IMG/VR virus record: IMGVR_UViG_3300044826_000309
Span: 1 to 44,523 of that record
Strand: one strand, 5' to 3'
DNA length: 44,523 nt
Origin: a virus
Below the pieces are notes generated by a model, which worked only from the letters and a program-made list of their open reading frames with translations, was not told where the DNA came from and ran no database searches. A program made the position numbers and the translations under genes. The number at the start of each line of letters is the position of its first letter. Position 1 is the stretch's first letter. Of this stretch, positions 6,190-12,259 are shown piece after piece.

Positions 6190-6846
6190 TCAGTAACACC
6201 GTCTTGCAAAGCCAGTGCCGTAGCAGCTAACGCCAGTGCCGTAGTTATGGTAAAACTTAGTCACGGGGTCATACGTCCAATAGTTATTATTGGAGTCATA
6301 GCCGCTGGTTCTGCCATTGGCATCCGTGCGGCTTGTCCAACGTGATCCGGTTGCATAGTTGTTGCCTGTTACTTGGGTGTTACCGAACATATCCGTTTGG
6401 GTTTGATAGGTGTTGCCTGTCCGATAGTCATAGCTTGTTTGGGGTAGTGTGTTGGGGGGTGTCATGCCCATCATGCGACTACTGGTTGCTATGCCTTGAT
6501 TCATTCCGGCTACAAAGCCACCGCCGCCCCCTTGCATTGCAGCCGCCGCGCCAAGAACCAAAAGAGCTGCCCCTAGGTTTTGAGTGTAGTCAGTTTTTTG
6601 ATTGGCGTAGTCATCGGGGATTTTAAGCTCGGTACTCGAGGGGGGAGATTTTTCTGGGAGAGAAGAAGACTTCAGGGCTGCTAACTTTTGCTGATAATCT
6701 TGCTTCGTGATGAGATTAGCTCTAAGTTGCTCTGTGTAGTGAGCGCGTGCTTCGGCTTTGGATTCAAAGCTTTGGGTCGGGGTCACCGTGCAGGCTGTCA
6801 ATAAGTATAGGCTACAGGTTGTTGTGAGGAGTATTGATTTAATCAT
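6190..6846 (-). CDS. Outer-membrane lipoprotein with SHOCT-like segment
   Basis: Product is 218 aa. A lipoprotein signal ends in the lipobox LTAC (Cys19). Residues about 37-58 (YTEQLRANLITKQDYQQKLA) resemble the short SHOCT oligomerisation motif. A glycine-rich hydrophobic stretch (ALLVLGAAAAMQGGGGG) follows. The C-terminal half is Tyr/Asn/Gly/Thr-rich (TGNTYQTQTDMFGNTQVTG) and ends in a Cys-containing YGTGVSCYGTGFARRCY tail, a composition common in surface-exposed repeat proteins. Resident lysogenic lipoproteins can alter the cell surface and exclude related phages; that role is inference. It lies upstream of the leftward promoter, so it needs its own promoter. Confidence 0.75.
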   Translation of the reverse strand: MIKSILLTTTCSLYLLTACTVTPTQSFESKAEARAHYTEQLRANLITKQDYQQKLAALKSSSLPEKSPPSSTELKIPDDYANQKTDYTQNLGAALLVLGAAAAMQGGGGGFVAGMNQGIATSSRMMGMTPPNTLPQTSYDYRTGNTYQTQTDMFGNTQVTGNNYATGSRWTSRTDANGRTSGYDSNNNYWTYDPVTKFYHNYGTGVSCYGTGFARRCY

Positions 6847-6965
6847 CAGTAAGTCTCTTGGGTTGTTAAGGCTTACTCTCTACATAGTGGGTTGTTGATT
6901 TTTGGTTATTATGCTTGTTTTTTTGGTGGAATAAATCACAAATTATGACTTATCAGCGAACAAAT

Positions 6966-6980
6966 ACCGTTTATCACGGT
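6966..6980. promoter_or_regulatory. Short palindrome in the 6847-7209 gap
   Basis: ACCGT-TTATC-ACGGT is a 5-bp-arm palindrome, the size of a simple operator. It lies in an AT-rich gap between the leftward lipoprotein gene and the convergent small ORF at 6997. No convincing promoter was identified beside it. Confidence 0.25.
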
Positions 6981-6996
6981 CTATCTGTGAACAATA

Positions 6997-7260
6997 ATGA
7001 TAGGCCGCGCCAGTGGCTTCGACTTGGGGTATCCTTTTAACGTTTTAGTGTCAAACAGGGATGCAAAATTGAGCGATGAAACCAGTCAAACCCAAAAAAA
7101 TGACATACTATCTGCCGATGATTTTGAGCATTTGGTATTGCTATGCACTGAAGAAAGGGTATTTGTTGTTGAGTTAATTACCCGCGCTAAGCAAGTTAAG
7201 ATTAAGGATTCATCGAGTTTTGTTGATGATAGCGTTTCTGGATTTTGCAAGGTCAATTAG
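6997..7260 (+). CDS. Possible small ORF convergent with the repressor gene
   Basis: The 87-aa frame overlaps the 3' end of the repressor gene by 51 nt on the other strand. The residue mix looks protein-like (SADDFEHLVLLCTEERVFVVELITRAKQVKI) and codon use is ordinary, but the first ~20 residues and the start have no ribosome site. If it is false, the stretch 6847-7209 is an AT-rich non-coding gap with only the palindrome at 6966-6980. Confidence 0.35.
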   Translation: MIGRASGFDLGYPFNVLVSNRDAKLSDETSQTQKNDILSADDFEHLVLLCTEERVFVVELITRAKQVKIKDSSSFVDDSVSGFCKVN

Positions 7261-7557
7261 CTTTTTAATGTCTGTTTTGTGTTCATCGCCAAGGTGGTGA
7301 ACATTTTCTTTTACGAAATCTACGAATCGTTGATCATCTGCTGCAATCGCATGCTTGCTATCGCCATTCATAATCCATTCGGGTGATCTATCTAATGCAT
7401 GAGCTAGCAGCAGCAGAGCTTCGCCGGTGGGTTCTGTTTCGCCACTTTCCCATAGCGATACAGATGCGCCCGTCACGTTGCATTTTGAGCCTAGTTTTCG
7501 CTGAGAAAGCTTTAATTCGCTTCTTCTGGTTTTAATTCGGTCTCCGACTGTCGCCAT
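7210..7557 (-). CDS. CI-like XRE-family repressor
   Basis: From ATG 7557 (GAGGG site upstream) the product is 115 aa. An XRE/Cro-type helix-turn-helix covers about residues 7-62: GDRIKTRRSELKLSQRKLG, then CNVTGASVSLWESGETEPTG, then LLLLAHALDRSPEWI. The C-terminus is helical and probably dimerises. There is no LexA-like peptidase domain, so induction is not by RecA self-cleavage; an antirepressor (Rha/KilAC at 43535) or the RNA system at 8982-9202 may serve. It is divergent from the cro-like gene across a 15-bp inverted operator. The longer start at 7602 would read through that operator and is rejected. Confidence 0.85.
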   Translation of the reverse strand: MATVGDRIKTRRSELKLSQRKLGSKCNVTGASVSLWESGETEPTGEALLLLAHALDRSPEWIMNGDSKHAIAADDQRFVDFVKENVHHLGDEHKTDIKKLIDLAKSRNAIINKTR

Positions 7558-7575
7558 TATTTTTTCCCTCGTTAT

Positions 7576-7616
7576 GTCAAGCAATCTTAACTTTTTGAGC
7601 ATTAAGTTTGCTTGAC
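7576..7616. promoter_or_regulatory. Repressor operator, 15-bp inverted repeat
   Basis: GTCAAGCAATCTTAA (7576-7590) and TTAAGTTTGCTTGAC (7602-7616) are inverted copies with one mismatch around an 11-nt centre. The right arm overlaps the -35 box of the cro promoter, as expected of a repressor site. The inner TTAAG is shared with the motif CTTAACATT at 7633-7641 and 6108-6116. Confidence 0.75.
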
Positions 7617-7640
7617 CTTTTTGATTAGAAAACTTAACAT
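7612..7640 (+). promoter_or_regulatory. Cro promoter (pR-like)
   Basis: TTGACC (7612-7617) and TAACAT (7635-7640) are 17 nt apart. The -10 box ends only 6 nt before the cro ATG at 7647, so the predicted RNA start falls on or beside the A of ATG. The left box lies in the operator. Confidence 0.7.
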
Positions 7641-7646
7641 TCTTGC

Positions 7647-7970
7647 ATGGAAGACTTAATTTTTACGACAAGAGCCGTTTTAGAAGCATTTGCACCGGGT
7701 CGAGGCGGTGCAACAAAAGCTGCTGCCGAATTTGGAATTACTCGTTCGGCTGTCCATCAGTGGCCGAAGGATGGTTCTATTCCGGGTAAGTGGAAGCTAC
7801 ATCTTTATTTAAAACGACCCGACATTATCGAAAAAATTAAAGCAAAACAGGGGACTAACCAAGCACACGTAATGGAGTCCGTCAATGGCAAGGATCAGCC
7901 ACCCACACCCCTCTCTGAAGCTGGAACGATTCAGTGTGAACACATCCCTGATCATAGCCATGCAGCTTAG
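7647..7970 (+). CDS. Cro-like (YdaS-type) regulator, probably leaderless
   Basis: Product is 107 aa. Residues about 20-41 (GGATKAAAEFGITRSAVHQW) form a helix-turn-helix, followed by SIPGKWKLHLYLKRPDI, as in the YdaS/Cro antitoxin-type regulators that sit opposite cI in lambdoid phages. The C-terminal third is Pro/Gly-rich and probably disordered. No ribosome site precedes ATG 7647 and the promoter -10 box is 6 nt away, so translation is probably from a leaderless mRNA. A ribbon-helix-helix-like ORF starts inside its 3' end. Confidence 0.8.
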   Translation: MEDLIFTTRAVLEAFAPGRGGATKAAAEFGITRSAVHQWPKDGSIPGKWKLHLYLKRPDIIEKIKAKQGTNQAHVMESVNGKDQPPTPLSEAGTIQCEHIPDHSHAA

Positions 7971-8049
7971 ACAGGCTGCACAGAGAGACCGTATTAGTAT
8001 TTCGCAGTACATCGAACACGCCTTGTTAGAAACCCTGCATAAACGCTGA
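7885..8049 (+). CDS. 54-aa ribbon-helix-helix-like mini-protein
   Basis: This ORF starts at ATG 7885 with GGAG 7 nt upstream, inside the 3' end of the cro-like gene in another frame, and ends at 8049. The product reads SLKLERFSVNTSLIIAMQLR then QAAQRDRISISQYIEHALLE. A strand followed by two helices, with the second starting at ISISQYI, is the pattern of Arc/MetJ-type ribbon-helix-helix DNA-binding proteins. A role in early regulation is inferred from size, fold and position next to cro. Confidence 0.6.
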   Translation: MARISHPHPSLKLERFSVNTSLIIAMQLRQAAQRDRISISQYIEHALLETLHKR

Positions 8050-8060
8050 GGGAGTTGTAT

Positions 8061-8291
8061 TTGGAGTGGAAGACTCGCTGCTTAGCGGTGAGGTTGCTGC
8101 TCAGCAGAAGACTCCTAGTCGTTGCTGAGTATTTGTATAGCGGTTTGCTGGTTCTGGGGCTGTTGTATACGGCAGTCATTGCCGCCGTCGTGCTGGTGAT
8201 ATTTATCGGGGTAGGGCTGGTCGCTCTGCCTGCGGTTTGGTTTGTTGCTGAGTGCATTAAAGGCGCTGAGCAGCAAATGGATGGGTATTAG
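8061..8291 (+). CDS. Small membrane protein
   Basis: The start is uncertain: TTG codons at 8055 and 8061 and a GTG at 8091 are in frame. TTG 8061 lies 6 nt after GGGAG and is used here (76 aa). The product has a basic N-terminus and a long hydrophobic stretch, LYSGLLVLGLLYTAVIAAVV through VGLVALPAVWFVAEC, enough for two membrane spans, then an acidic tail. Function unknown; host-membrane effectors are common at this position after cro. Confidence 0.5.
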   Translation: MEWKTRCLAVRLLLSRRLLVVAEYLYSGLLVLGLLYTAVIAAVVLVIFIGVGLVALPAVWFVAECIKGAEQQMDGY

Positions 8292-8322
8292 GTTTTAATT
8301 TTTTAAATAGTGAGGAACAGAA

Positions 8323-8949
8323 ATGAGTTTAGAAACTATGCAGGTTGATCAGGCTGATAGTCAAAACAATGAGTTAGCAGCAGCAGGGGAGGGTATACAG
8401 GTGAGTACGCCGCTAGTGCCTCGGATGCTAAAGCATGGGCTTTCAGTAGTGTTTCTGGCGAGTACGCTGACCGTTAATGGCGAGTTTAATAGTTATATTT
8501 TGGCAGAGCATATCAATACGTTGACTCACGATAGACGTGATTTGGTATGTATTTACAGAGATGATGAAATCGGCAACGAAGATCCTTTATTTTTACCTGA
8601 CCTTAATCAATCTATTGAGCTGCATTGCGATAGCAAGGCGGTGCTGGTGATTATTTATAATTATCAAGGATCAGCCTCGTTTACTGCGATTAGAGATTAT
8701 CTGAATGCCCGTTATCAGGGGATTCACTATGAGGTTTCCCTCGTGCAAAACAAGGGGGAGTGTGTCGATCTTTTTTACCAATATGCTTATGAGATAGAGC
8801 CAGAGGATACGCGGATTGCTGCATTCCGCTTGGCTATGTCTATTTTTGAAGATAATGATCCAAGAACTTTGAAGCGGAAAGCGGCACAGCTTGATATGAG
8901 CCTTTGCAATATCAAGAAGCTTGCTCTCCAAACTTTGACGAATTCGTAA
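8323..8949 (+). CDS. Hypothetical protein, 208 aa
   Basis: A GAGGAA site precedes ATG 8323. The product has an acidic, probably disordered first 30 residues, a strand-rich middle (VVFLASTLTVNGEFNSYIL, AVLVIIYNYQG) and a helical C-terminus (FRLAMSIFEDNDPRTLKRKA) that ends in a possible helix-turn-helix (LDMSLCNIKKLALQTL). I do not recognise it. Its stop TAA overlaps the ATG of the next ORF (TAATG at 8947-8951). It is the first gene of the rightward transcript that then enters the antisense-RNA region. Confidence 0.7.
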   Translation: MSLETMQVDQADSQNNELAAAGEGIQVSTPLVPRMLKHGLSVVFLASTLTVNGEFNSYILAEHINTLTHDRRDLVCIYRDDEIGNEDPLFLPDLNQSIELHCDSKAVLVIIYNYQGSASFTAIRDYLNARYQGIHYEVSLVQNKGECVDLFYQYAYEIEPEDTRIAAFRLAMSIFEDNDPRTLKRKAAQLDMSLCNIKKLALQTLTNS

Positions 8950-9461
8950 TGAAAAAGCCCGATTCAGGTAAGGTCGGTGTCGGGTTTAGCAGCCTGAAAC
9001 TTACAAAAGGCGCACAAGCGCCAATTTCTTCGGTGCTTTTTTTATTTGTAGCACCCGAAGTTTCTCCCTTTGGTAGTGTGCGTGGGGAGACCTTCGGGTC
9101 TGCCGGTTTAGCCTTTTGTAGCCGGTCTGCTAACCCCGCGCATGCTGCCACCAATTTATTTAGCAGTGGATTGTGGCAGTGGTTATTCACCCTACAAAAG
9201 GCCACAATCATGCCTATTTTAATAGTTCGGCATGCGGCTACGCTCAAGGAGCTAGCTGAGCATGCACGCATTCATTCGGCGCAAACCTGCGCATTAGCTG
9301 AAACAATTCATACTTTAGCTGCGGATAAAGACGAGTTCCAAGACGCTCGGCATTTTATCCAAGTCACTTCATTAATTTGGTTGCTGCTGGCACTGCTGGA
9401 GCAGCAGGAAGCGTTGTGCGAGCGGATTGAGAGTTTAGTGTTTGAGGGGGCTTCAGCATGA
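8949..9461 (+). CDS. Long in-frame ORF across the RNA immunity region (Ash-like)
   Basis: The frame is open from ATG 8949 (TAATG overlap) to 9461, 170 aa, and contains the shorter 9210 gene in frame. Its first part, KPDSGKVGVGFSSLKLTKG then VLFLFVAPEV, recalls the Ash-type ORFs that overlap the CI RNA of P4-like elements. Much of that sequence is constrained by RNA structure, so it may be a leader ORF translated only under some conditions. Treat the part before 9210 as uncertain. Confidence 0.4.
   Translation: MKKPDSGKVGVGFSSLKLTKGAQAPISSVLFLFVAPEVSPFGSVRGETFGSAGLAFCSRSANPAHAATNLFSSGLWQWLFTLQKATIMPILIVRHAATLKELAEHARIHSAQTCALAETIHTLAADKDEFQDARHFIQVTSLIWLLLALLEQQEALCERIESLVFEGASA
8982..9011 (+). 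promoter_or_regulatory. Leader target segments (seqA) of the antisense RNA
   Basis: GGGTTTAGCAG (8982-8992) and TTACAAAAGGC (9001-9011) are each complementary to a segment of the downstream RNA: CTGCTAACCCC (9127-9137, 10 of 11 pairs) and GCCTTTTGTAG (9111-9121, 10 pairs plus a G-U). GGCGC-ACAA-GCGCC and a GCAC/GTGC hairpin with T7 follow at 9009-9042, a candidate conditional terminator. Confidence 0.65.
9062..9185 (+). ncRNA. P4-CI / P1-C4-type antisense immunity RNA
   Basis: Ends are approximate. The segment contains a perfect AGACC-TTCG-GGTCT hairpin (9088-9101), a loop closed by CCGG/CCGG that exposes GCCTTTTGTAG (9111-9121), the single-stranded CTGCTAACCCC (9127-9137), and a final stem CTGCCAC (9145-9151) with GTGGCAG (9173-9179). 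The two exposed sequences are complementary to paired sequences both upstream (8982-9011) and downstream (9159-9202), the latter covering the ribosome site of the 9210 gene. This is the logic of the CI RNA of P4 and the C4 RNA of P1/P7, which are processed from the leader and cause early termination or block translation. Family membership is inferred from layout, not from a covariance search. Confidence 0.65.
9159..9202 (+). promoter_or_regulatory. Downstream target segments (seqC), including a ribosome site
   Basis: TTTAGCAG (9159-9166) and CTACAAAAGGC (9192-9202) repeat the leader pair and are complementary to the antisense RNA; the second is an exact 11-nt match. AAAAGG inside it is the ribosome site of ATG 9210, so pairing would block that gene. 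Confidence 0.65.
9210..9461 (+). CDS. Small protein under antisense-RNA control
   Basis: Product is 83 aa from ATG 9210, with AAAAGG 8 nt upstream. It is helical (LKELAEHARIHSAQTCALAE, then a hydrophobic LIWLLLALLEQQEALCERIE). It holds the position of ant in P1 and of kil or icd-type host-inhibition genes in P4-like elements, but the sequence is not clearly similar to those. Blocking by the RNA predicts that it is harmful to the cell or promotes lytic growth. The stop overlaps the next start by 4 nt. Confidence 0.65.
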   Translation: MPILIVRHAATLKELAEHARIHSAQTCALAETIHTLAADKDEFQDARHFIQVTSLIWLLLALLEQQEALCERIESLVFEGASA

Positions 9462-9703
9462 CTTCATCGACCCAAGAAATCGAAACCATCGAGTCATGGA
9501 CGGCCAATATGCTGCTCGTGGCTTTCTTACGCAAGAACCCTAGTCGGTATATCAAGCAAGAGGCGCAAGCGGCTTTAAGGGGCTGGGCGAAGCGGGAGGA
9601 TACGACTACGCGGAATATCCTGAAGACGATTATTCGTTGTAAGGCGGATCGTGGGGAGTTGTTGCGGATGACGTATGAGAACTTGAGGGAGGGGACAGCA
9701 TGA
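9458..9703 (+). CDS. Hypothetical protein, 81 aa
   Basis: This ORF overlaps its neighbours by 4 nt on each side (ATGA junctions), so it is part of a translationally coupled set ending with the replication initiator. The product is basic and helical (LLVAFLRKNPSRYIKQEAQA, TRNILKTIIRCKADRGELLR). Function unknown; an accessory replication or regulatory role is inferred from position. Confidence 0.65.
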   Translation: MTSSTQEIETIESWTANMLLVAFLRKNPSRYIKQEAQAALRGWAKREDTTTRNILKTIIRCKADRGELLRMTYENLREGTA

Positions 9704-10548
9704 GTATCAAGTTGATGTCTGCGGCGTGGGAGATACCCGAAGGTGTCATGTCGCAAGGGCGTAAATTTTTGCTAGTCGCACTCTGTGATATGGCGAATGA
9801 TGCGGGGGCTTGTTTTCCTTCGGTGGGGTATTTAGCCCGTAAATGCTCTATGTCGGAGCGGACAGCTCAGGGGCATATTCAATGGCTTGCTGAGAATAAA
9901 TTCTTGTCGCTTGAAACTCGTGAGGGGCGGTCTACGATTTATACCGTGAATGCTGCCCTGTTATTAGCACCCCCGCAGAATCTGCACCCCCGCAGAATCT
10001 GCACCCCCGCAGAATCTGCACCCACCCCCGCAGAATCTGCACCCACCCCCGCAGAATCTGCACCCACCCCCGCAGAATCTGCACCCATAACCCAAACTAA
10101 ACCACCACCTAACCACCACCTAACCACCACGGGGGAGTCCGCTAGCGCGTCCGTCGTCGTGTCGGATGCTACGCAGTTGGAAAAAAGCTTGCCTTGGCCT
10201 GCTGGCTTGAGTGCTGAGCAGCGCCAGCATGGGGCACGGTTGCTGTGTGGCTTGCCTGTGGCGCAAGCGGAGGTTTGTGTCCGGCTGCTGGCGCAAGCCT
10301 TGGCGAGTCGAGATGTGCCAAAGCCTGCGGGGTATTTGGCGGCCTTGGCGGTGCGGGCTAGGGCGGGGACGCTGGATGTTAGCGCATTGGAGTCGACGGT
10401 GGCGGTAAGGGCGGAGCAAGTTCCTGTGAGTGCGGCGCATCGGGATTGGAAGGTGGTGAAGGCTGAGGCTGAGCGGGTTTCGGCGGCAGAACGGGCGGCG
10501 GAGGCGGCGCATTGGGCACGGTTGAGGGAGTTGGGGGAGGCGCTATGA
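9700..10548 (+). CDS. Replication initiator (lambda O-type) with internal origin
   Basis: Product is 282 aa. The N-terminal ~90 residues are a winged-helix domain of the phage replication-protein type: AWEIPEGVMSQGRKFLLVAL, then ACFPSVGYLARKCSMSERTA, then GHIQWLAENKFLSLETREGR. A central Pro-rich linker (about residues 90-150) is encoded by six DNA iterons. The C-terminal part is an Ala/Arg/Glu-rich helical region that may recruit the helicase. As with lambda O, the initiator gene probably carries the origin it binds. The stop overlaps the next start. Confidence 0.75.
   Translation: MSIKLMSAAWEIPEGVMSQGRKFLLVALCDMANDAGACFPSVGYLARKCSMSERTAQGHIQWLAENKFLSLETREGRSTIYTVNAALLLAPPQNLHPRRICTPAESAPTPAESAPTPAESAPTPAESAPITQTKPPPNHHLTTTGESASASVVVSDATQLEKSLPWPAGLSAEQRQHGARLLCGLPVAQAEVCVRLLAQALASRDVPKPAGYLAALAVRARAGTLDVSALESTVAVRAEQVPVSAAHRDWKVVKAEAERVSAAERAAEAAHWARLRELGEAL
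9975..10082. repeat. Six iterons, GCAGAATCTGC core (putative origin)
   Basis: The near-palindrome GCAGAATCTGC (5-bp arms, one central base) occurs at 9975, 9992, 10009, 10030, 10051 and 10072, each preceded by a run of C. Spacing is 17, 17, 21, 21 and 21 nt. The first three are read in three different frames (PQNLHP, RRICTP, PAESAP), so DNA, not protein, is conserved. A CCTAACCACCA tandem follows at 10101-10130. Confidence 0.9.
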
Positions 10549-11381
10549 GTAAACACATCGTTTGTTTTTCCGGCGGACACTCGTCTGCCCTGGTGGCAGT
10601 AGAAGTAGCTAGACGATTTGGCGCAAAGAACACCATCCTCCTTAATCACAACATTAGCCCAGAAGTAGAGCTTCCTGACATCAAGCGCTTTAAGCAAGCA
10701 GTAGCTGACTATTTAGGCATTGAGATTACCTATGCCAATCATCCTGAGTGGGAGACTAAAACGCCCATGCAGGTTTGCATTGATGCTGGGAGCTGGATTA
10801 ATCCATCTAATCGACAAATTTTATGTACTAATAGATTAAAAACAACACCGGCATTTGAGTGGTATGCGCGTAACTATGTTGACGGTGATGTAGTTTATTT
10901 TGGTTTCGATGTGGCCGAAAAAAACCGCATTACCCGTCGCTCACAACTAATGGGAAAAAAAGGTTACAAAACAGACTATCCGCTAGCACTGTGGCCTGAG
11001 CGCAGTATTTATTCAACAAACGAAATAATGATCGACCCCCCGTTATCATACGGGCAGTTTAAACACGCCAATTGTATTGGTTGTTTAAAAGCGGGCTGGC
11101 AACATTGGTACGTCATTTTTTGTGATTACCCACATATTTGGGAGCAGCTTAAAATCGCTGAAGAATCAATTGGCTATCCAGTACATGGGTTTGATTTCGC
11201 CGAAGACATGGAGGAAAAGTTTGTGTTAATGAAATCTCTATCTATACCGGCTACTGAGCATATACAGAGCGCGGCTTTTTGGGCAATGACTCGCAAAGCC
11301 ATTGGCCGGTCATTTGCCGGTAATTATGAGCTGCCGTTATTTGAGCAGTCCACCGAGTGTACGGGGGATTGTAGGATTTAG
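10545..11381 (+). CDS. PP-loop ATPase / PAPS-reductase-like phage protein
   Basis: From ATG 10545 (GGGAGG upstream, ATGA overlap) the product is 278 aa. The N-terminal CFSGGHSSALVAVE holds the SGG(x)S PP-loop of adenine-nucleotide alpha hydrolases (residues 9-14). Further features are TILLNHNISPEVE, ILCTNRLKTTPAFEW and a Cys pair CIGCLKAGWQHW, with a C-terminal CTGDC. Phage members of this PAPS-reductase-like family are frequent but mostly uncharacterised; candidates include sulfur transfer, nucleotide or DNA modification. The Cys residues suggest a metal or iron-sulfur site. Its place inside the replication module supports a nucleic-acid role. Confidence 0.8.
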   Translation: MSKHIVCFSGGHSSALVAVEVARRFGAKNTILLNHNISPEVELPDIKRFKQAVADYLGIEITYANHPEWETKTPMQVCIDAGSWINPSNRQILCTNRLKTTPAFEWYARNYVDGDVVYFGFDVAEKNRITRRSQLMGKKGYKTDYPLALWPERSIYSTNEIMIDPPLSYGQFKHANCIGCLKAGWQHWYVIFCDYPHIWEQLKIAEESIGYPVHGFDFAEDMEEKFVLMKSLSIPATEHIQSAAFWAMTRKAIGRSFAGNYELPLFEQSTECTGDCRI

Positions 11382-11383
11382 GG

Positions 11384-12232
11384 ATGAATGACGCACTAGC
11401 CAAGCTCCAGAGTCAAATGCAGCAGTTGGGGATTACTCCCCCGACTGCTTTTTCAATTGACGGAAAACTGCACCGGTTCGGTGAGATAAAAACTAAGCAG
11501 CATGGGTGGTATGTGTTGCGCTGGTTTCGCTTAGATTCGGGGATTGAGGTACTCACTGGGGCGTTTGGGGATTGGAAGCTGTATCAAGACCAGTCGTTTG
11601 TTGTGGATTTTGATTTGCCCCCCTTTTCGGATGAGGAAAAGGCAAAGTTTAAGGCAGAGCAGAACCGGATTCGACGGGCTAAGGCTGAAGAGCAGAAGGC
11701 GCGGCAGAAGGAGGCGGCAGAACGAGCGGGGCGGATTTGGGGGAAGTTGCCGACTGAAGGCTATTCCCAGTATTTGCAGCGAAAGCAGGTGGCGGGGGTC
11801 GGGGTTCGGTATTCGCGCGGGTCGGTAGTTGTGCCGGTTTGCAATATCGAGTCGGGGGCTTTGGTGGGATTGCAGTTTATTGCTGAGGACGGGACTAAAA
11901 AGTTTTTGACAGGGACTGCCAAGGAAGGGGCAGGGCATGTGTTAGGGCTGCTGGAGGGGGCTAAAACGGCGTTTATTGCGGAGGGGTATGCTACGGCGGC
12001 TTCGGTATTTATGGCGATGCAGAGGCCGGTTATTTGTGCATTTGATGCGGGTAATTTGTTGTCGGTGGCTAAGGCATTGCGGGCTAAATATCCTGAACTG
12101 AAGCTGGTGATTGCTGCGGATAATGACACAGAGACGGAGGGGAATCCGGGGTTGACGAAGGCAAGGGCAGCGGCTAAGGCTGTCAATGGGCGGGTAGTTA
12201 TACCCCTGCAAACGGCTGCGCCTCAGCCATGA
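11384..12232 (+). CDS. TOPRIM primase subunit
   Basis: Product is 282 aa. A lysine-rich helix (about residues 85-115) links an N-terminal domain to a TOPRIM domain with FIAEGYATAAS (Glu near residue 198) and VIAADND (Asp residues near 244-246), the metal-binding motifs of DnaG-type primases, as in the P4 alpha / D5 class. The N-terminal region lacks a clear CHC2 zinc finger. The domain ends early: the DWND element that usually closes it is found at the start of the next ORF, in the same frame but after several stops. Hence this looks like half of a split primase-helicase. Confidence 0.8.
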   Translation: MNDALAKLQSQMQQLGITPPTAFSIDGKLHRFGEIKTKQHGWYVLRWFRLDSGIEVLTGAFGDWKLYQDQSFVVDFDLPPFSDEEKAKFKAEQNRIRRAKAEEQKARQKEAAERAGRIWGKLPTEGYSQYLQRKQVAGVGVRYSRGSVVVPVCNIESGALVGLQFIAEDGTKKFLTGTAKEGAGHVLGLLEGAKTAFIAEGYATAASVFMAMQRPVICAFDAGNLLSVAKALRAKYPELKLVIAADNDTETEGNPGLTKARAAAKAVNGRVVIPLQTAAPQP

Positions 12233-12259
12233 TAACGACGATAACAATGAAGGTTTACA

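Noticed and set aside
9968-10087. CRISPR array at the initiator repeats
   Set aside because: Spacing of 17-21 nt leaves no room for spacers, and the palindromic core in a replication gene fits iterons.
10512-10544. Longer start for the PP-loop gene
   Set aside because: ATG 10545 has GGGAGG upstream, an ATGA overlap and places the PP-loop at the usual N-terminal position.
9939-10697. Long minus-strand frame of 252 codons
   Set aside because: Mirror of the initiator gene, generated by its GC-rich codons and iterons; consists of repeated GADSAGV.
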